NCBI GenBank assembly: GCA_030789695.1 | Contig: CM061134.1 | Coordinates: 61,883,334-61,947,333 of the forward strand | DNA length: 64,000 nt | Direction: 5' to 3' | Origin: Scilla litardierei | Lineage: Eukaryota; Streptophyta; Magnoliopsida; Asparagales; Asparagaceae | The notes under the pieces: generated by a model | What the model saw: the letters and a program-made list of their open reading frames with translations, nothing else | What the model was told of the DNA's origin: nothing | The model's database searches: none | Translations under genes and position numbers: made by a program | Shown here: positions 42,336 through 55,190 of the stretch, piece after piece | Numbering within the stretch: the first letter of the stretch is position 1 | How the letters are laid out: every line of letters begins with the position of its first letter

Positions 42336-44078
42336 TGTAATGCCCTGCTAAGCTACTGCACAAGTACTAGAGGGGGGTGAATAGTACTTTAAAATAATTA
42401 AGAGGCTAATTCCTAGTTACCTTGCAAACTCTACCAAACATTGCGGAAATGCAGAAATGTAAATGTTAGACAACAAAGATAAACAATCGCAAACAAGCAA
42501 TATTACTGGGTTCGGATCCACCCAAGTCTCCCCGACTTTTTCCCGGTGATCCTACGTCCCAACCACCCGGATCACTTCCGGATACTTGAGTTAGAAATCC
42601 TAACTCAAGATTTCCACTATGAAATACTTGTGAAAAACCTTCACAAGTCAAATCATACACAAATGAAAATTGTGACTCCCACAACCCGGGATCACAAACA
42701 AACTCTCACAACCGAGAGTGAATCACTTACAATATCAAAGTAAATTGAAATAGAAATTGCTTACCGACAAAATCCTATGCCTTGAGTATAACTTACGATT
42801 TAGGGCAAAACGGATTTTGGGGAAGATGAAGAGGCACCAAACCCTAGCTCCAAGATGTAGATTAGCTATGGAGAGCTATGAGGTTGTTGGTGACCTAGGA
42901 TCAAGCACTTGGCTTGGAAGGCTCACAATCAATGAATCTCTCTTTTGAAATAAGAGTGAGGAGAGATTCAAGATTGGAATGAAAGAGCTTTGAATGAGGA
43001 ATGAATGCTTTCTCTTTGATCTCTAAACTTCTCTTAATATCAACCTTGAGTGTAATGAATGCAGCACTCCAAGTAAATATAGGTTAGAGGAAAGAGAGAG
43101 TGAAAACGTGGCATTAAATGCTCTAACGGCTCTATTCTGAACCAAACTAGTCGGTCAAAGAACAACCACTGACCGACTAGTTCATCAACTAGTCGGTCGG
43201 TCAAACAGCATGAACCGACTAATGGATGAACAGGGAATAGGTCGAAGTTCAGACTAACAGAACTAGTCGGTCAAAGAACACTTGCCAACCGACTAGTTTC
43301 ACAACTAGTCGGTCGGTGAGTCAACTTAGACCGACTAAGAGATAAAACAAATAGTCTGAGTACAAATTGATTTAGTCGGTCCAAGAACAAATGTTGACCG
43401 ACTAGTTCATCAACTAGTCGGTCGACAAACGTTCTTTGACCGACTAACGATAAACAGTAACTAGGCATGTACAGTAGAAGCTCAACTAGTCGGTCCAAGA
43501 GGAAACACTGACCGACTAGTTCACAAACTAGTCGGTCGGTGAACCTTCTTTGACCGACTAATTGTAAACAGTAACTGAGCTAGAATTGAAGGAGGCAAAC
43601 TAGTCTGTCCAAGAAGCATTGCCGGCTGACTAGATCACCATCTAGTCGGTTGGTTCTTCTTCTTGAACCAACTAACATGCACAAGAAGTCGCGAATCGAA
43701 GCGCGAAGCTTCGGGAAATTTCGTATGGACTTCTACTAAGATCCTATGTCTAAGATAGGAGCGATATGAAGATTAAAACGTAAGACCTACTCAAGGCTTA
43801 ACATTCTATGGAACAAAGCTAAAAGATAATAAATTAAACTTGATGAACCGTCTTCGAAAGCTTCGATCCGAATCTTCATGACTTCTAAAATGGTCCAAAA
43901 GCTTCAACGAAGCTTTAGGCATACGATCACACGCTTTGAGAAGTCTCGAGACGTCGCTTTGGATTTTCACATGAATTTGGCGACGATCTCCATAACTGCG
44001 CTCACAAAGAGTTAGTTCACGATATATTTATGTTTGTTCATCATCCAAAACCAAATCCGGGGAGTCCAATATCCAACA
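42336..44078 (-). mobile_element. SIRE 3' LTR, 1,743 bp
   Basis: It contains the ACTAGTCGGTC array at 43142-43680 and a TATATTT box near 43081-43075. No gene is present. Confidence 0.95.
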
Positions 44079-45037
44079 TTCTCCCCCTTTTTGGTGATGA
44101 CAAACCAACATAAATAATAATCAAAAATAATGATTCAAATGAAATTTACTTACTCCCCCTGCATTGATGACACGTTAATTCCAAATTAAACAATAATAAT
44201 ACGCATCAAGCAGACGAGTGAAGTATATAAAATGAGAATCAAATATTGAAATTTAGGATTTGAAATCCAATTTTTATATCTTAACTCCCCCTGAATCTAA
44301 CATATCAAATTAGATTCTTGGAATAATGCTTTAAATTATCATTTAGCACATGTCATTATTATATCTCTCCCCCTTTGGCATTAGCAAAAAGAGTGGGAGG
44401 AGATCAACGACAACAACAATGGCTACAAATAAAAGCACGGGAGTCGTAGAATACGACCACAGTCCAAATGACACCAAAGGAAAATACGAATAAAATCCAA
44501 GTGTGTCGATGAGACCAAAGTCGAAAATCGATAAATAAAATCATCAAAACTCAAATTAATTTTACGAATTGAGTTATGGAATATACTCTCCAATATCAAC
44601 ATTCTTGGTTAATTTAGTGCATGGAAAACAATTCTATGTTTTCATAAAATGAATTCTAGTTAACCAAGTATTATCGTCGAGCGACGAAATCAAACATCAG
44701 AGACATATAAAATATTACATGTGCACAACATAATGAAATGTCAACATCGATGTATATATATAAATGAAGCATGAGTACAACAAAAAGATGCATCGTCGAC
44801 ATACAAAACATCGATCCAACGATCGGGGCACAAAATACAGCAACATATCACAACATATAACATATGTCACACTGGACATCAGAGTATCACACTACATCAA
44901 AATATCCAAAATATCATCAACATACATGAAGATACATCAAGATGGCAAAAATATCCAGAACCACACTCTATCCTACCCAAACTCTCTCACAATAAGATCT
45001 ATCATCCAAAGTGCATCGGGAGAGTCCTCAGAGAAGC
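44079..45037 (-). other. SIRE 3' noncoding region and polypurine tract
   Basis: The polypurine tract (sense AAAAAGGGGGAGAA) is at 44092-44079. The rest, to the stop of the 3' ORF, is AT-rich; further purine-rich motifs (sense GGGGGAG) occur near 44150, 44285 and 44366. I see no gene. Confidence 0.7.
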
Positions 45038-46693
45038 TCAGGAGGCTGAGGGAGGATCTCCAGCAGCAGCAGGCTCTGCAAGAGTGGAGGTGGTGACCGG
45101 ATCAGCTGAAGTGTCCACGGGAGCGACGGGAGTGGAAATCTCTGGAGCAGCAACAGTAGTGGCCTCGGGAGCACCAGTCGTAGTATCCACCGCAGGAACG
45201 GTGGCAACAGGTGTGCTCTCGGGGTCACCAGCAGAAGAGGCAGCTGCACCAGAAGTGCCCTCAGGGGCACGAGTAGAAACACAAACAAGCTCCTCAATCT
45301 CCTCCTCATCCAACTCCTCCTCGTCCAACTCCTCCTCGTCAAAGACAGACGGAGGGATCTCAATGCCCAAACGTGAGGCGATATGAGCAAGTATCTCCTC
45401 AGTACGAGCATAACGAGACTCCATACGTCTCACTGAATGTGCGAGCTCGTCAAGAGTGGTAGAGGAATCAGGAGCAGCTGAGGCAGAGGCAGACGCTGAA
45501 GCAGAGGGGGTCGTCCTCTGAACGTGACGGAGCGCCGCAAGAGACTTCTTGACGGCCGTCGCATTCAGAGGGGGGCCGAGAGGACGCTAATCTTCACAAG
45601 GCAAGGTGACACGAAAGTGACGGAATACGAGTGTCAGAAGGCACGGAAATGGGATATGAACAGACTTCGTGGACTTCTGGATACACTCGAAAGAATCCAT
45701 CTTATCGATTATGATCCGAGCCCAGTTAATCTCGCTCCCCATGAAGATGGCATAGATCAACTTCAGGAATGACTGGGAAGGCAAAGAAGAGGAGCCGTAC
45801 TTAGTAAGTAAGCACGACTTCAGAATCAAGTTAAGGACCCAGCCATTAGGCTTGAAAGACTTCGATGGGATGTCAATCATGGCAGGAGGAATCTCATGGA
45901 AAATCTTAGAAAGGATGACCTGATCGAGGGAGGATATGTCATCGACAGAAATATCGGAATGGAGGAGGCCAGACGACGAGCAACCAATCAACTCTCCTAA
46001 GATTTCTGCCGTGAGGACAATCGGTGTCCCCAAGACAGTCGTCTCAATCGAGTGGGTCGCGTCGTACTTACCCCGGACACGGTTGGCATAGAAAAGTTTG
46101 ACCAGACGAGGATATGGGTGTGGATTCGCCTTAGGGTCATATCGAAGATAATCGATAAGACCGGAAGACGACAGAAGATCAGCGAGGCCTGGGATGTCAG
46201 AAAACTGTACGAAATGCTCCAGAAGCAGCGGGCAGTGTTCGATACGGTTGTAAGCCGTGAGACACATATGGTCATCGCGACACAACGAAATATCAACACC
46301 ACCAACCGGCATCAGACCCTTTCCCTTAGGCTGACGAGTGGAAGTACGGGGTTGAGAGCTAGACGTAGGTTCCCTAGGAGGGGGTGAAGGATCCATATGG
46401 GTCTCGGTCTCGGGTATGTACTCGGTGTCGGAATCCGAAGCACCGGGTGGAGTGGGAGCATGAAAAGACACTGGCTTGGGCTTGGGCTGAGATCGGGGCT
46501 TCGCTATTGCCATCCTCTTATGTTTAAGAGGAGGCGAAGACGAAGAAGGTTGGGTGGTCTTCGATCGGCATTTCGGTGGGGTTCGTTTGGGTTGCGGGGG
46601 GTCCGATGGTGGCGAATCGACAGTCATAGGCGATGGACCAGAGGGATTGATCGGAATTCTTGTCTTCGCCATAAGCGTGACGAGACAAGGCAA
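45038..46693 (-). pseudogene. SIRE 3' ORF (env position), one in-frame stop
   Basis: About 552 codons from ATG at 46693 (a second ATG at 46672, MAKTRIPINPSGPSP, is an alternative start), broken by TAG at 45587-45589. The N-terminus is basic, Pro/Ser-rich. The central part is conserved-looking: FVQFSDIPGLADLLSSSGL, YPRLVKLFYANRVRGKYD, GTPIVLTAEILGELIGC and KPNGWVLNLILKSCLLTKYG. It resembles the 'putative plant transposon protein' domain found 3' of pol in SIRE-type elements. After the stop come Ala/Ser-rich and Asp/Glu-rich (DEEELDEEELDEEE) segments and a Thr/Ala/Pro-rich tail. No clear transmembrane segment, so 'env' describes position only. The family's function is unknown. Confidence 0.7.
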
Positions 46694-46931
46694 TCAAATG
46701 ATATAACCCTAAATACAAACCCTAAGCAAGCCCTAGCCGAAACCCTAACTCGAAATCAAACCCTAGAGAGCTGAAATCTAACCCTAGAGAGCTAGAAAAG
46801 AGGGTTACCTAGGAGGAGGAGAGGGGTCGACGGCCGGAATAGGTCAAGATGGCCGGAGAGATAGCTGGACAACGATCAGAGAGGGAGGAAGACGAACGGG
46901 GTCGGGGGTTTTGGCTGAGAGAGGGGAGAGA

Positions 46932-47205
46932 ACCGACTAGAATAGGAATAAGTCGGTCAAGATGGAGTATTAAGTCGATCGGAAGCTTAAAAGACGCAAC
47001 TGTCCCCGTCACAATTAGTCGGTCACAGTTCAAGCACTGGCCGACTAGATCACAATCTAGTCTGTCGGTCAATGAGCTTGAACCGACTAATTGTAAACAG
47101 TAACTGAAGCTAAAAATCCTGACAAGAATTAGTCGGTCTAAGCTCATTCACTGACCGACTAGAACTGAATCTAGTCGGTCGGCCAATGAACTTGGACCGA
47201 CTAAG
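46932..47205 (-). repeat. Internal ACTAGTCGGTC array, SIRE
   Basis: About ten words such as ATTAGTCGGTC, GACCGACTAG and GAACCGACTAA between the pol stop (47455) and the 3' ORF start (46693). One stretch, ACCGACTAATTGTAAACAGT, is shared almost unchanged with the LTR (43553 onwards), so the two arrays are homologous. Confidence 0.85.
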
Positions 47206-47454
47206 AGAGTCCAAAAATTGAAAATTTTGAAATTTTGATTTCTCTCCTAATCGCACTTGGACGAAACATCGAAATACTCTCATTAATCATTATACTACCC
47301 CATTAAACATCGAAAAACTGAAATTTGACGTTTACGAACAAATCGAGCGAAAATTCCGAAAATTCAACAAAAATCCAGAAAATTCCAATAAATCTAGCAT
47401 GTGCAAATATAATGAAATTGAATAGCATGCAAGATTATTGAATAAAAATGAATC
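47206..47454 (-). other. Spacer between SIRE pol and the internal array
   Basis: AT-rich noncoding sequence of about 250 bp; nothing else recognised. Confidence 0.5.
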
Positions 47455-50400
47455 CTAAATCTTGGATTCACCCATAATCCCCAATTCTCGATGTAACCGC
47501 ACAAAGGAGTCTTCCTTTAGGGGTTTCATGAAAATATCGGCGATTTGCTTCTGGGTTTCAACGTACACTAAAATGATGTCCTTTTTAGCAACATGATCAT
47601 CTAAGAAATGGTGACGGACATCTATGTGTTTAGAACGGGAATGGTGTACCGGGTTCTTGGAGAGACAAATTGCTCTTTGGTTGTCCACCATGATAGGGCA
47701 AGTATCACAGTTTATACCAAAGTCTTTAAGTGTATGTCTCATCCAAAGAACTTGAGCACACGCGGCACCGGCGGCAATATATTCCGCCTCGGTGGTTGAA
47801 AGTGATACTGAATTCTGCTTCTTGGAAAACCAAGAGACAAGAGAATTTCCTATAAAATGGCAAGTGTCACTAGTACTTTTCCTGTCGGATTTTCATCCCG
47901 CATAATCTGCGTCACTATATGAGATTAACTCATACGTGCTAGATTTTGGATAAAGTAATCCAAAATCAAGTGTGTAACTTAAATAACGGAAAATACGTTT
48001 TACCGCTACTAAGTGTGACTCCTTAGGTTGAGACTGATAACGAGCACATACACAAACGACAAACATAATATCGGGCCTACTTGCGGTAAGATATAGTAAA
48101 CTACCTATCATACCTCGATATAGACGAATGTCTACATCTTTTCCGCCCGCATCTTTATCAAGATGTGTAGTAGTGCTCATTGGAGTCTTTTTCCCGGAGG
48201 CATTCTCCATTCCAAATCGCTTTAGCAACTCCACCGTATACTTCATTTGGTGGATGAAGATTGCATCGTTCATTTGGCGAATTTGGAGACCTAAGAAATA
48301 TTTGAGCTCACCCATGTGGCTCATCTCAAATTGATCCTTCATCACATTAGAAAACTCTTCGCAAAGAGCAAAGTTAGTAGCATCGAAAATGATATCATCA
48401 ACATAAATTTGAACTAAAATTATATCATTATTCAAATACTTAACAAATAATGTGGAATCAACTTCTCCCATTTTAAAACCCAAATCCAAAAGAAAATTCT
48501 TTAAACGGTCATACCAAGCTCGAGGAGCTTGTCTCAACCCGTAAAGTGCTTTCTTAAGTTTGAAAACATGATTTGGAAATTTTTCATATATAAAACCCGG
48601 AGGTTGAGAAACATAAACTTCCTCAACAACATCTCCGTTTAAAAACGCACTTTTAACATCCATTTGAAATAATTTAAAATCCTTATGGCATGCAAAAGAT
48701 AACAATAATCTAATTGATTCTAATCTAGCTACCGGAGCAAAGGATTCTTCGAAATCGATACCTTCCTCTTGCCGATAGCCTTGAGCTACTAACCGAGCTT
48801 TGTTTTGGACGACGATTTGGTTTTCGTCGGTCTTGTTCTTGAAGATCCACTTTGTCCCTATGACGGTGTGGTTCTTCGAAGGCAATGGAACAAGCTCCCA
48901 AACTTCATTCCTTTCGAATTGAATGAGTTCCTCCTCCATGGCTAAGATCCCAGCACCATCTTCGCACGCTTCATTAACATTCTTTGGCTCTATCGAGGAG
49001 GCAAAGGCACAATGAGCGAAGTGGTTGACATGAGATCTCATCTTGACACTATCATGGATATTGCCAATGACTTGCTCATGAGGATGGTCACGAACGGTAT
49101 GAAGCCGTTTGGGAATTCCTTGATAACTAGGAACATTCTCAAAAACTTCATTCGAAGGGTTAGTCTCAATAGAATCAATAGAATCAATAGAATTTGAATT
49201 ACCAATTGAATCACATAAGACATCCATGGAGTCATCATCATTAGTAATTCTAGTTGAAACAAATCCTTCATTAAATGAAACATGAAGCGATTCCTCGATC
49301 GTTGAGGTTCGTTTGTTGTATATCCGGTAGGCTTTGCTACGTGAGGAATATCCAACAAAAATCCCCTCATCGGATCTTGGATTGAATTTGTCCAAACTAC
49401 CATACGTGTTTTTAATAAAACATTTTGAACCAAAAACACGAAAATGTTTAACTTGAGGCAATCTACCAAACAACAATTCATAACAAGTTTGTTTAGTGCC
49501 GGGCCTTAAAAGTATCCTATTAAACACATAGCAAGCGGTGTGTACCGCTTCCGCCCAAAATTGATGGCCAAGTTGGCTATCATCAAGCATAGTGCGAGCA
49601 CACTCCACTAGCGTCCTATTCTTTCTCTCAACAACACCATTTTGAGGAGGTGCGCGAGGGAATGAAAAGGTGTGTGTAATACCAACTTCATCACAAAATG
49701 TCTCAAAAGACTCATTCTCAAATTCCCTCCATGATCACTACGAATAGTGACAATGGTGGTTCCAATGAGATTTTGTACTTTCTTGACAAAGATTGTGAAG
49801 TTTTCGAAAGCATCATTTTTATTACATAATAAAAATACCCAAGTAAACCTAGAAAATTCATCAACGATGACAAGTCCATATCGTGCATTTCCTAATGAAG
49901 CAACTCTAGTTGGCCCAAATAAATCTAGATGTAATAGCTCTAGTGGCCGCTTAGAAGAAATGCTTTTCTTAGGTTTAAAAGACGATTTTGGAAGCTTGCC
50001 TCGTTGACACGAGTCACAAAAGCTTTTCTTTTGAAAGACAAGCTTAGGGAAGCCTCTAATAGAATTTAACTTGGAAAGCTTAAATAGTGTTCCAAAGTTC
50101 ACATGACCAAAACGTCGATGCCATAAGTGTTGTTCACTTGTGTTGGCAATGAGATATTGTTCATGTGATCTCGGAAGATCTAGGATGTATATATCCTTAT
50201 GGCGTGTGCCGGAAAACAATAATTCATTATTATCTTTTCTTAAAATATGGCACATTCCTTTCGCAAAGCTAACTTTGTAACCTTTATCACAAAGTTGGCT
50301 TATTGAAATGAGATTGTGGTTTAATCCTTTAACAAGGTAAACATCATTTATAAGAGGTTTAGAAGGATTACCCACTTTACCAACACCTATGATGGTTCCG

Positions 50401-50570
50401 CTCTCGTTGCCTCCAAAGACGACGCGGTTTACATTTGCAATGGGCACCACTCCGGAGAGCAATTGAGCGTCACCCGTCATGTGTTTTGAACACCCGCTAT
50501 CGAGTATCCAATTCCTCTTGGAGCTAAATTTAAATTTGTTGCTCCGTTTCTTTTTCTCTTCCTTGAGTAC
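47455..50570 (-). pseudogene. pol: SIRE pol: protease, integrase, RT, RNase H (frameshift and stop)
   Basis: The frame opens after a stop at 50571. Protease LDSGCSKHMTGD is near 50510-50472. The integrase zinc region has HLWHRRFGHVNFGTL and CDSCQRGK. The catalytic core has HLDLFGPT and IRSDHGG, and a one-base loss near 49725 shifts the frame; the third catalytic residue (VVERKNR) is in the other frame. From 49608 the frame continues: [20 protein letters not shown], the RT block [19 protein letters not shown] and catalytic YVDDIIF. TGA at 47893-47895 stands where Cys is usual (DADYAG-stop-KSDRKST). RNase H follows in frame to 47455 (STTEAEYIAAG, SKHIDVRHHFLDDHV, ADIFMKPL). Confidence 0.9.
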
Positions 50571-50623
50571 CTAAAGATAGAAAATATCGTATCATGGTAC
50601 CCAAGGTCATTGAGTCCAAAAGA

Positions 50624-52864
50624 TTAGACCTTTGGAAGCCAAGTCCAATTGGACTTAGACTTCCCCACATAATTATCACTATGCACGACATTCGAAAAAT
50701 AAGCATTCATGTAAACTTGTTTTTCATTCATGCTTGTGTCCTTTGGGCTCCAAATAGTGAAGATTTTGGGAGCCCTCATCCTATTAGGTGCATGCATGCG
50801 TTGTTGATTTCTACGTGATGCATGTCGTGGATAGGCATAAGGAACATGATGAAATGGTGCATTATGAGAATTATTCATACGATGATGTGTGTGAACATAT
50901 GCATGTGGAGGAACACGTGCATGAGGGTGTCTCACATGGTGTGCACGTGCCCGTGGATGTGGTGCATAGAAATCATCATATGTGTGAGCATGTGGAGTAG
51001 GATGTGTGTTCCTACGTGGCATGGTATTGGTGTACATGTAAGCATGACCCTTTTTTGGAGGTCCACCCAAAGTGTGTTTCTTTCCAAATGAAGGTGTGTA
51101 CGAGGTGGAAGCACCATTGGTAGATGAACTACCAATAGAGTGTTTGCTCCCACTCGTTGAGTCACCGGAAGTTGGCCTAACAAAAGTAGTGGCCGATTTA
51201 GATGAACTTCCCATCGTATACCCCAAACCAATGTGGTGATTGGCCGGAAGTAAGTCACTTAGGATTTTATCCAAATGGTCCTTACCCTTATTGAATTTAT
51301 TAATTCGGCCTAATGTGTTCTCATATTTCTCGATGAGAGAACGCATAGAAGCATCCAAAGTGGATACTTGCGATGTGAGCACATAAACACGAGATTTGAG
51401 ATTTTCATTCTCAATACCAAAAGTCGAGTTTTGAGAAGTCAAATCCGCTATCTTGTGTTCTTCCGGATCCTCAATGCTAACATGTTCAAGTTGAGTCTTG
51501 AGATTTACAATCTCATTCTTCAACTCTTCAACAACGGTGTCGTTGTTGGTGATGATAGTTTTAGGCGAGGTTTGGATGCTAGCTAAATCATCTTTTACTT
51601 TAGTATACCTATTTACTAATTTAGTGTATTTAGACCATAATTGCTCATTAGCATTTCTAAGGTCATCCATGGTTACCTCATCACCTTCGTTGTCGCTATC
51701 ATCGGAAGAGGAATCTTTATCTTGCTCCTCTCTAGCCATGAAGCACATGTGTGCTTGCTCCACTTGCTCATCATCCGACTCTCCGCTAGAGGAATCCTCG
51801 GAGTCGGTGAATGTCCCGACAAGCCCCTTTTTGTATCCTTTCTTGTACTTCTTGCACTTGTCGAACTTCGGTGCCTTCCACTTCTCCTTTTTCTTGTTTA
51901 GAGGACACTCCGCTTTCATGTGTCCTGGCTTGTTGCATTTAAAGCACAACGAAGAGGATGCGTTAGAAGAATTAAAATTCGACTTGTTTTTGAAGTTACC
52001 TTTCCGGAAGAACCGATTGAACTTCTTGGCCATGAGAGCCATGGACTCCAAGTCCAACTCGTCTTCCGAGTTTTCATCATCGGTCGATGTGGAAGTTGAT
52101 GGAGCGGCCTTGAAAGCAATAGCCTTCTTCTTTGGCTCGTCTTGCTTTAGGTAGGACTTCATCTTTTCCTGCAACTTCAACTTGCTATCCTTGCGTACCT
52201 CATAAGACATCAAGGTACCCATTAGTTGAACAACGGTATAAGTTTTCATGTCATTACCTTCCTCGATGGCGAAGGTACGTTTCTCCCAACTAGAAGGAAG
52301 TCCATCGATGATCTTCGAGACTTTCTCCTTTTGGGTGTAGGTCTTACCGAGAGCTTCCAACTCGTTTGTGATGTCGACGAAGCGAGCATAGTACTCCTTC
52401 ATCTTCTCACCCTGTAGCATATGAAATAACTCGTAATCTTTATTAACTACAATGAGTTTAGAGTGTCTTACCCTACTTGTTCCTTCATGCAATATGAGGA
52501 GGGAGTTCCATATTTGATATGAACTCTTACATGTGCATATCTTGTTGAAATCCTCGGGCTCCAAAGCACATTGCAAGGCATTCATTGCCTTGGCATTGCT
52601 TACCTCCGCGGCGACCTCCGCGGTAGTCCACTTCTCGAAATCTTCTTCGGCGGGCTCGACATACTCCTTCATCGTGGCCCTCCACAATGATGCACTCCGG
52701 AGGAAAGTTTCCATCCGGCATTTCCAGTACCCATAGTTGGTACCGTTGAAGAAGGGAGGCCTCGTTGAGGAGTGTCCTTCCATCACCGAAGAGGCTCATT
52801 CACGATTCTTGAAGGTTCTATAGTTGGAAGGTGGACGAACGGTCTTGTTGTCGTTGGCAGACAT
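50624..52864 (-). pseudogene. gag: SIRE gag (stop near start)
   Basis: The likely ATG is at 52864 (MSANDNKTVRPPSNYRT), followed by an in-frame TGA after about 22 codons. The frame is then open from 52786 for 720 codons to 50624. Features: FNGTNYGYWKCRMETFL (DUF4219-like), a UBN2-like capsid region with SSWEKRTFAIEEGND and LMSYEV, a CCHC knuckle CFKCNKPGHMKAEC, Ser/Asp/Glu-rich patches, a heptad-rich coiled-coil stretch (about residues 390-500), and an unusual His/Arg/Pro-rich C-terminal part (HPRARAHHVRHPHARVPPH). Gag and protease are in different frames with stops between. Confidence 0.9.
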
Positions 52865-52877
52865 AGCTATAGACTTG

Positions 52878-52889
52878 GCTCTGATACCA
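52878..52889 (-). other. Primer-binding site (initiator tRNA-Met), SIRE
   Basis: The minus strand reads TGGTATCAGAGC two bases inside the 5' LTR. Confidence 0.95.
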
Positions 52890-52891
52890 AA

Positions 52892-54635
52892 TGTAATGCC
52901 CTGCTAAGCTACTGCACAAGAACTAGAGGGGGGTGAATAGTACTTTAAAATAATTAAGAGGCTAATTCCTAATTACCTTGCAAACTCTACCAAACAATGC
53001 GGAAATGCGGAAATGTAAATGTTAGACAACAAAGATAAACAATCGTAAACAAGCAATATTACTGGGTTCGGATCCACCCAAGTCTCCCCGACTTGTTCCC
53101 GGTGATCCTACGTCCCAACCACCTGGATCACTTCCGGATACTTGAGTTAGAAACCCTAACTCAAGATTTCCACTATGAAATACTTGTGAAAAACCTTCAC
53201 AAGTCAAATCATACACAAATGAAAATTGTGACTCCCACAACCCGGGATCACAAACAAACTCTCACAACCGAGAGTGAATCACTTACAATATCAAAGTAAA
53301 TTGAAATAGAAATTGCTTACCGACAAAATCCTATGCCTTGAGTATAACTTACGATTTAGGGCAAAACGGATTTTGGGGAAGATGAAGAGGCACCAAACCC
53401 TAGCTCCAAGATGTAGATCAGCTATGGAGAGCAATGAGGTTGTTGGTGACCTAGGATCAAGCACTTGGCTTGGAAGGCTCAAAATCAATGAATCTCTCTT
53501 TTGAAATAAGAGTGAGGAGAGATTCAAGATTGGAATGAAAGAGCTTTGAATGAGGAATGAATGCTTTCTCTTTGATCTCTAAACTTCTCTTAATATCAGC
53601 CTTGAGTGCAATGAATACAGCACTCCAAGTAAATATAGGTTAGAGGAAAGAGAGAGTGAAAATCGTGGCAGTAACTGCTCCAACGGCTCTATTCTGAACC
53701 AAACTAGTCGGTCAAAGAACAACCACTGACCGACTAGTTCATCAACTAGTCAGTCGGTCAAACAGCATGAACCGACTAATGGATGAACAGGGAATAGGTC
53801 GAAGTTCAGACTAACAGAACTAGTCGGTCAAAGAACACTTGCCAACCGACTAGTTTCACAACTAGTCGGTCGGTGAGTCAACTTAGACCGACTAAGAGAT
53901 AAAACAAATAGTCTGAGTACAAATTGATTTAGTCGGTCCAAGAACAAATGTTGACCGACTAGTTCATCAACTAGTCGGTCGACAAACGTTCTTTGACTGA
54001 CTAACGATAAACAGTAACTAGGCATGTACAGTAGAAGCTCAACTAGTCGGTCCAAGAAGAAACACTAACCGACTAGTTCACAAACTAGTCGGTCGGTGAA
54101 CCTTCTTTGACCGACTAACTGTAAATAGTAACTGAGCTAGAATTGAAGGAGGCAAACTAGTCAGTCCAAGAAGCATTGCCGACCGACTAGATCACCATCT
54201 AGTCGGTTGGTTCTTCTTCTTGAACCAACTAACATGCACAAGAAGTCACGAATCGAAGTGCGAAGCTTCGGGAAAGTTCGTATGGACTTCTACTAGGATC
54301 CTATGTCTAAGATAGGAGCGATATGAAGATTAAAATGTAAGACCTACTCAAGGCTTAATATTCTACGGCACGAAGCTAAAAGACTATAAATTAAACTTGA
54401 TGAACCGTCTTCGAAAGCTTTGATCTAAATCTTCATGACTTCGAAAATGGTCCAAAAGCTTCAACGAAGCTTTAGGCATACGATCACGCACTTTGAGAAG
54501 TCTCGAGACGTTGCTTTGGATGTTCACATGAATTTGGCGACGATCTCCATAACTGCACTCACAAAGAGTTAGTTCACGATATATTTATGTTTGTTCATCA
54601 TCCAAAACCAAATCCGGGGAGTCCAATATCCAACA
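52892..54635 (-). mobile_element. SIRE 5' LTR, 1,744 bp
   Basis: In sense order: U3 with the ACTAGTCGGTC array (54210-53702), TATA-like TATATTT at 53637-53631, then R-U5. The array forms hairpins, for example ACTAGTCGGTC at 53702 with GACCGACTAGT about 14 bases further on, then another inverted pair. Confidence 0.95.
53702..54210 (-). repeat. ACTAGTCGGTC palindromic-word array, SIRE U3
   Basis: About twenty words of ACTAGTCGGTC or its complement, often as ACTAGTCGGTC, 13-16 bases, GACCGACTAGT, then a short gap and ACTAGTCGGTCGGT. It lies upstream of the TATA-like box. The 3' LTR has the same array at 43142-43680. Confidence 0.85.
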
Positions 54636-54637
54636 TC

Positions 54638-54687
<50 letters not shown>

Positions 54688-54717
54688 TCTCTCCCTCTCC
54701 CCCCCACCCCCCCTCTT
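54636..54717. repeat. CT-rich microsatellite
   Basis: A (CT)n run, continuous for about 40 bp, followed by C-rich sequence. It was one tract with 42281-42335 before the SIRE insertion. Confidence 0.9.
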
Positions 54718-54905
54718 CTTTCCGCCTTCTTCCCCCTTTCTAATCGACGGTGCCGTCGACGGCACCACTGCCGCTGACGTCACCGCCCAGCCGTCCACCC
54801 AGAACCCCCCCGACACCTCATCCCCCTCCACCTATCATATCCCCCTCCCTCATCGAACTGCCCCCCAACTCCTGATCGCCTGTGCCCTAGGGCACGTCTG
54901 CCGCT

Positions 54906-54998
54906 GCTCGGCCCGCTGACCGAGCACACTCGTGCTCGGTCAGCTCTTTCCCACCTAGTAGCACGGCTCGGACCGAGCAGTAGCACTGCTCGGTCGAG
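54906..54998 (+). repeat. Internal CGGTCGAGCA array, Athila-B, second block
   Basis: Words CTGACCGAGCAC, GTGCTCGGTCAGC, GCTCGGACCGAGCAG and CTGCTCGGTCGAGCA lie about 190 bp before the ORF1-like ATG. A good 3' splice-site-like stretch (TTGCTTCTATTGCAG) follows at 55040-55054. Confidence 0.8.
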
Positions 54999-55190
54999 CA
55001 CCCCAAATTCCCATTTTAATGCCTTATTCTGACGTTTTAATTGCTTCTATTGCAGGTATTCCTTGCCTACGTCAGTAGCTGCTGCCAGGACTAGCTTGGA
55101 GGTGATCTTGGTACTCGCATCGCTCACACATTTGGTACACTCTTCCCATTATTTATTTTTATACCGTAGCTTCACATTACCATCGATACG

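Larger units (their letters stand above)
42336..54635 (-). mobile_element. SIRE/Maximus-type Ty1/Copia element, 12,300 bp
   Basis: LTRs 42336-44078 and 52892-54635 (TGTAATGCCC to ATATCCAACA), TSD TCTCT, PBS for initiator tRNA-Met (52889-52878), polypurine tract at 44092-44079. Sense (minus) order: gag, protease, integrase, RT, RNase H, a palindromic array, then an extra ORF in env position. By eye the LTRs differ at about 45 sites (2-3%), so the insertion is older than Athila-A. Lesions: a stop near the gag start, a frameshift in integrase, a TGA at the RT-RNase H junction and a TAG in the 3' ORF. Confidence 0.9.

Noticed and set aside
44764..45096. 110-codon plus-strand frame in the SIRE 3' region
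   Set aside because: Antisense to the element, low complexity, partly a shadow of the 3' ORF.
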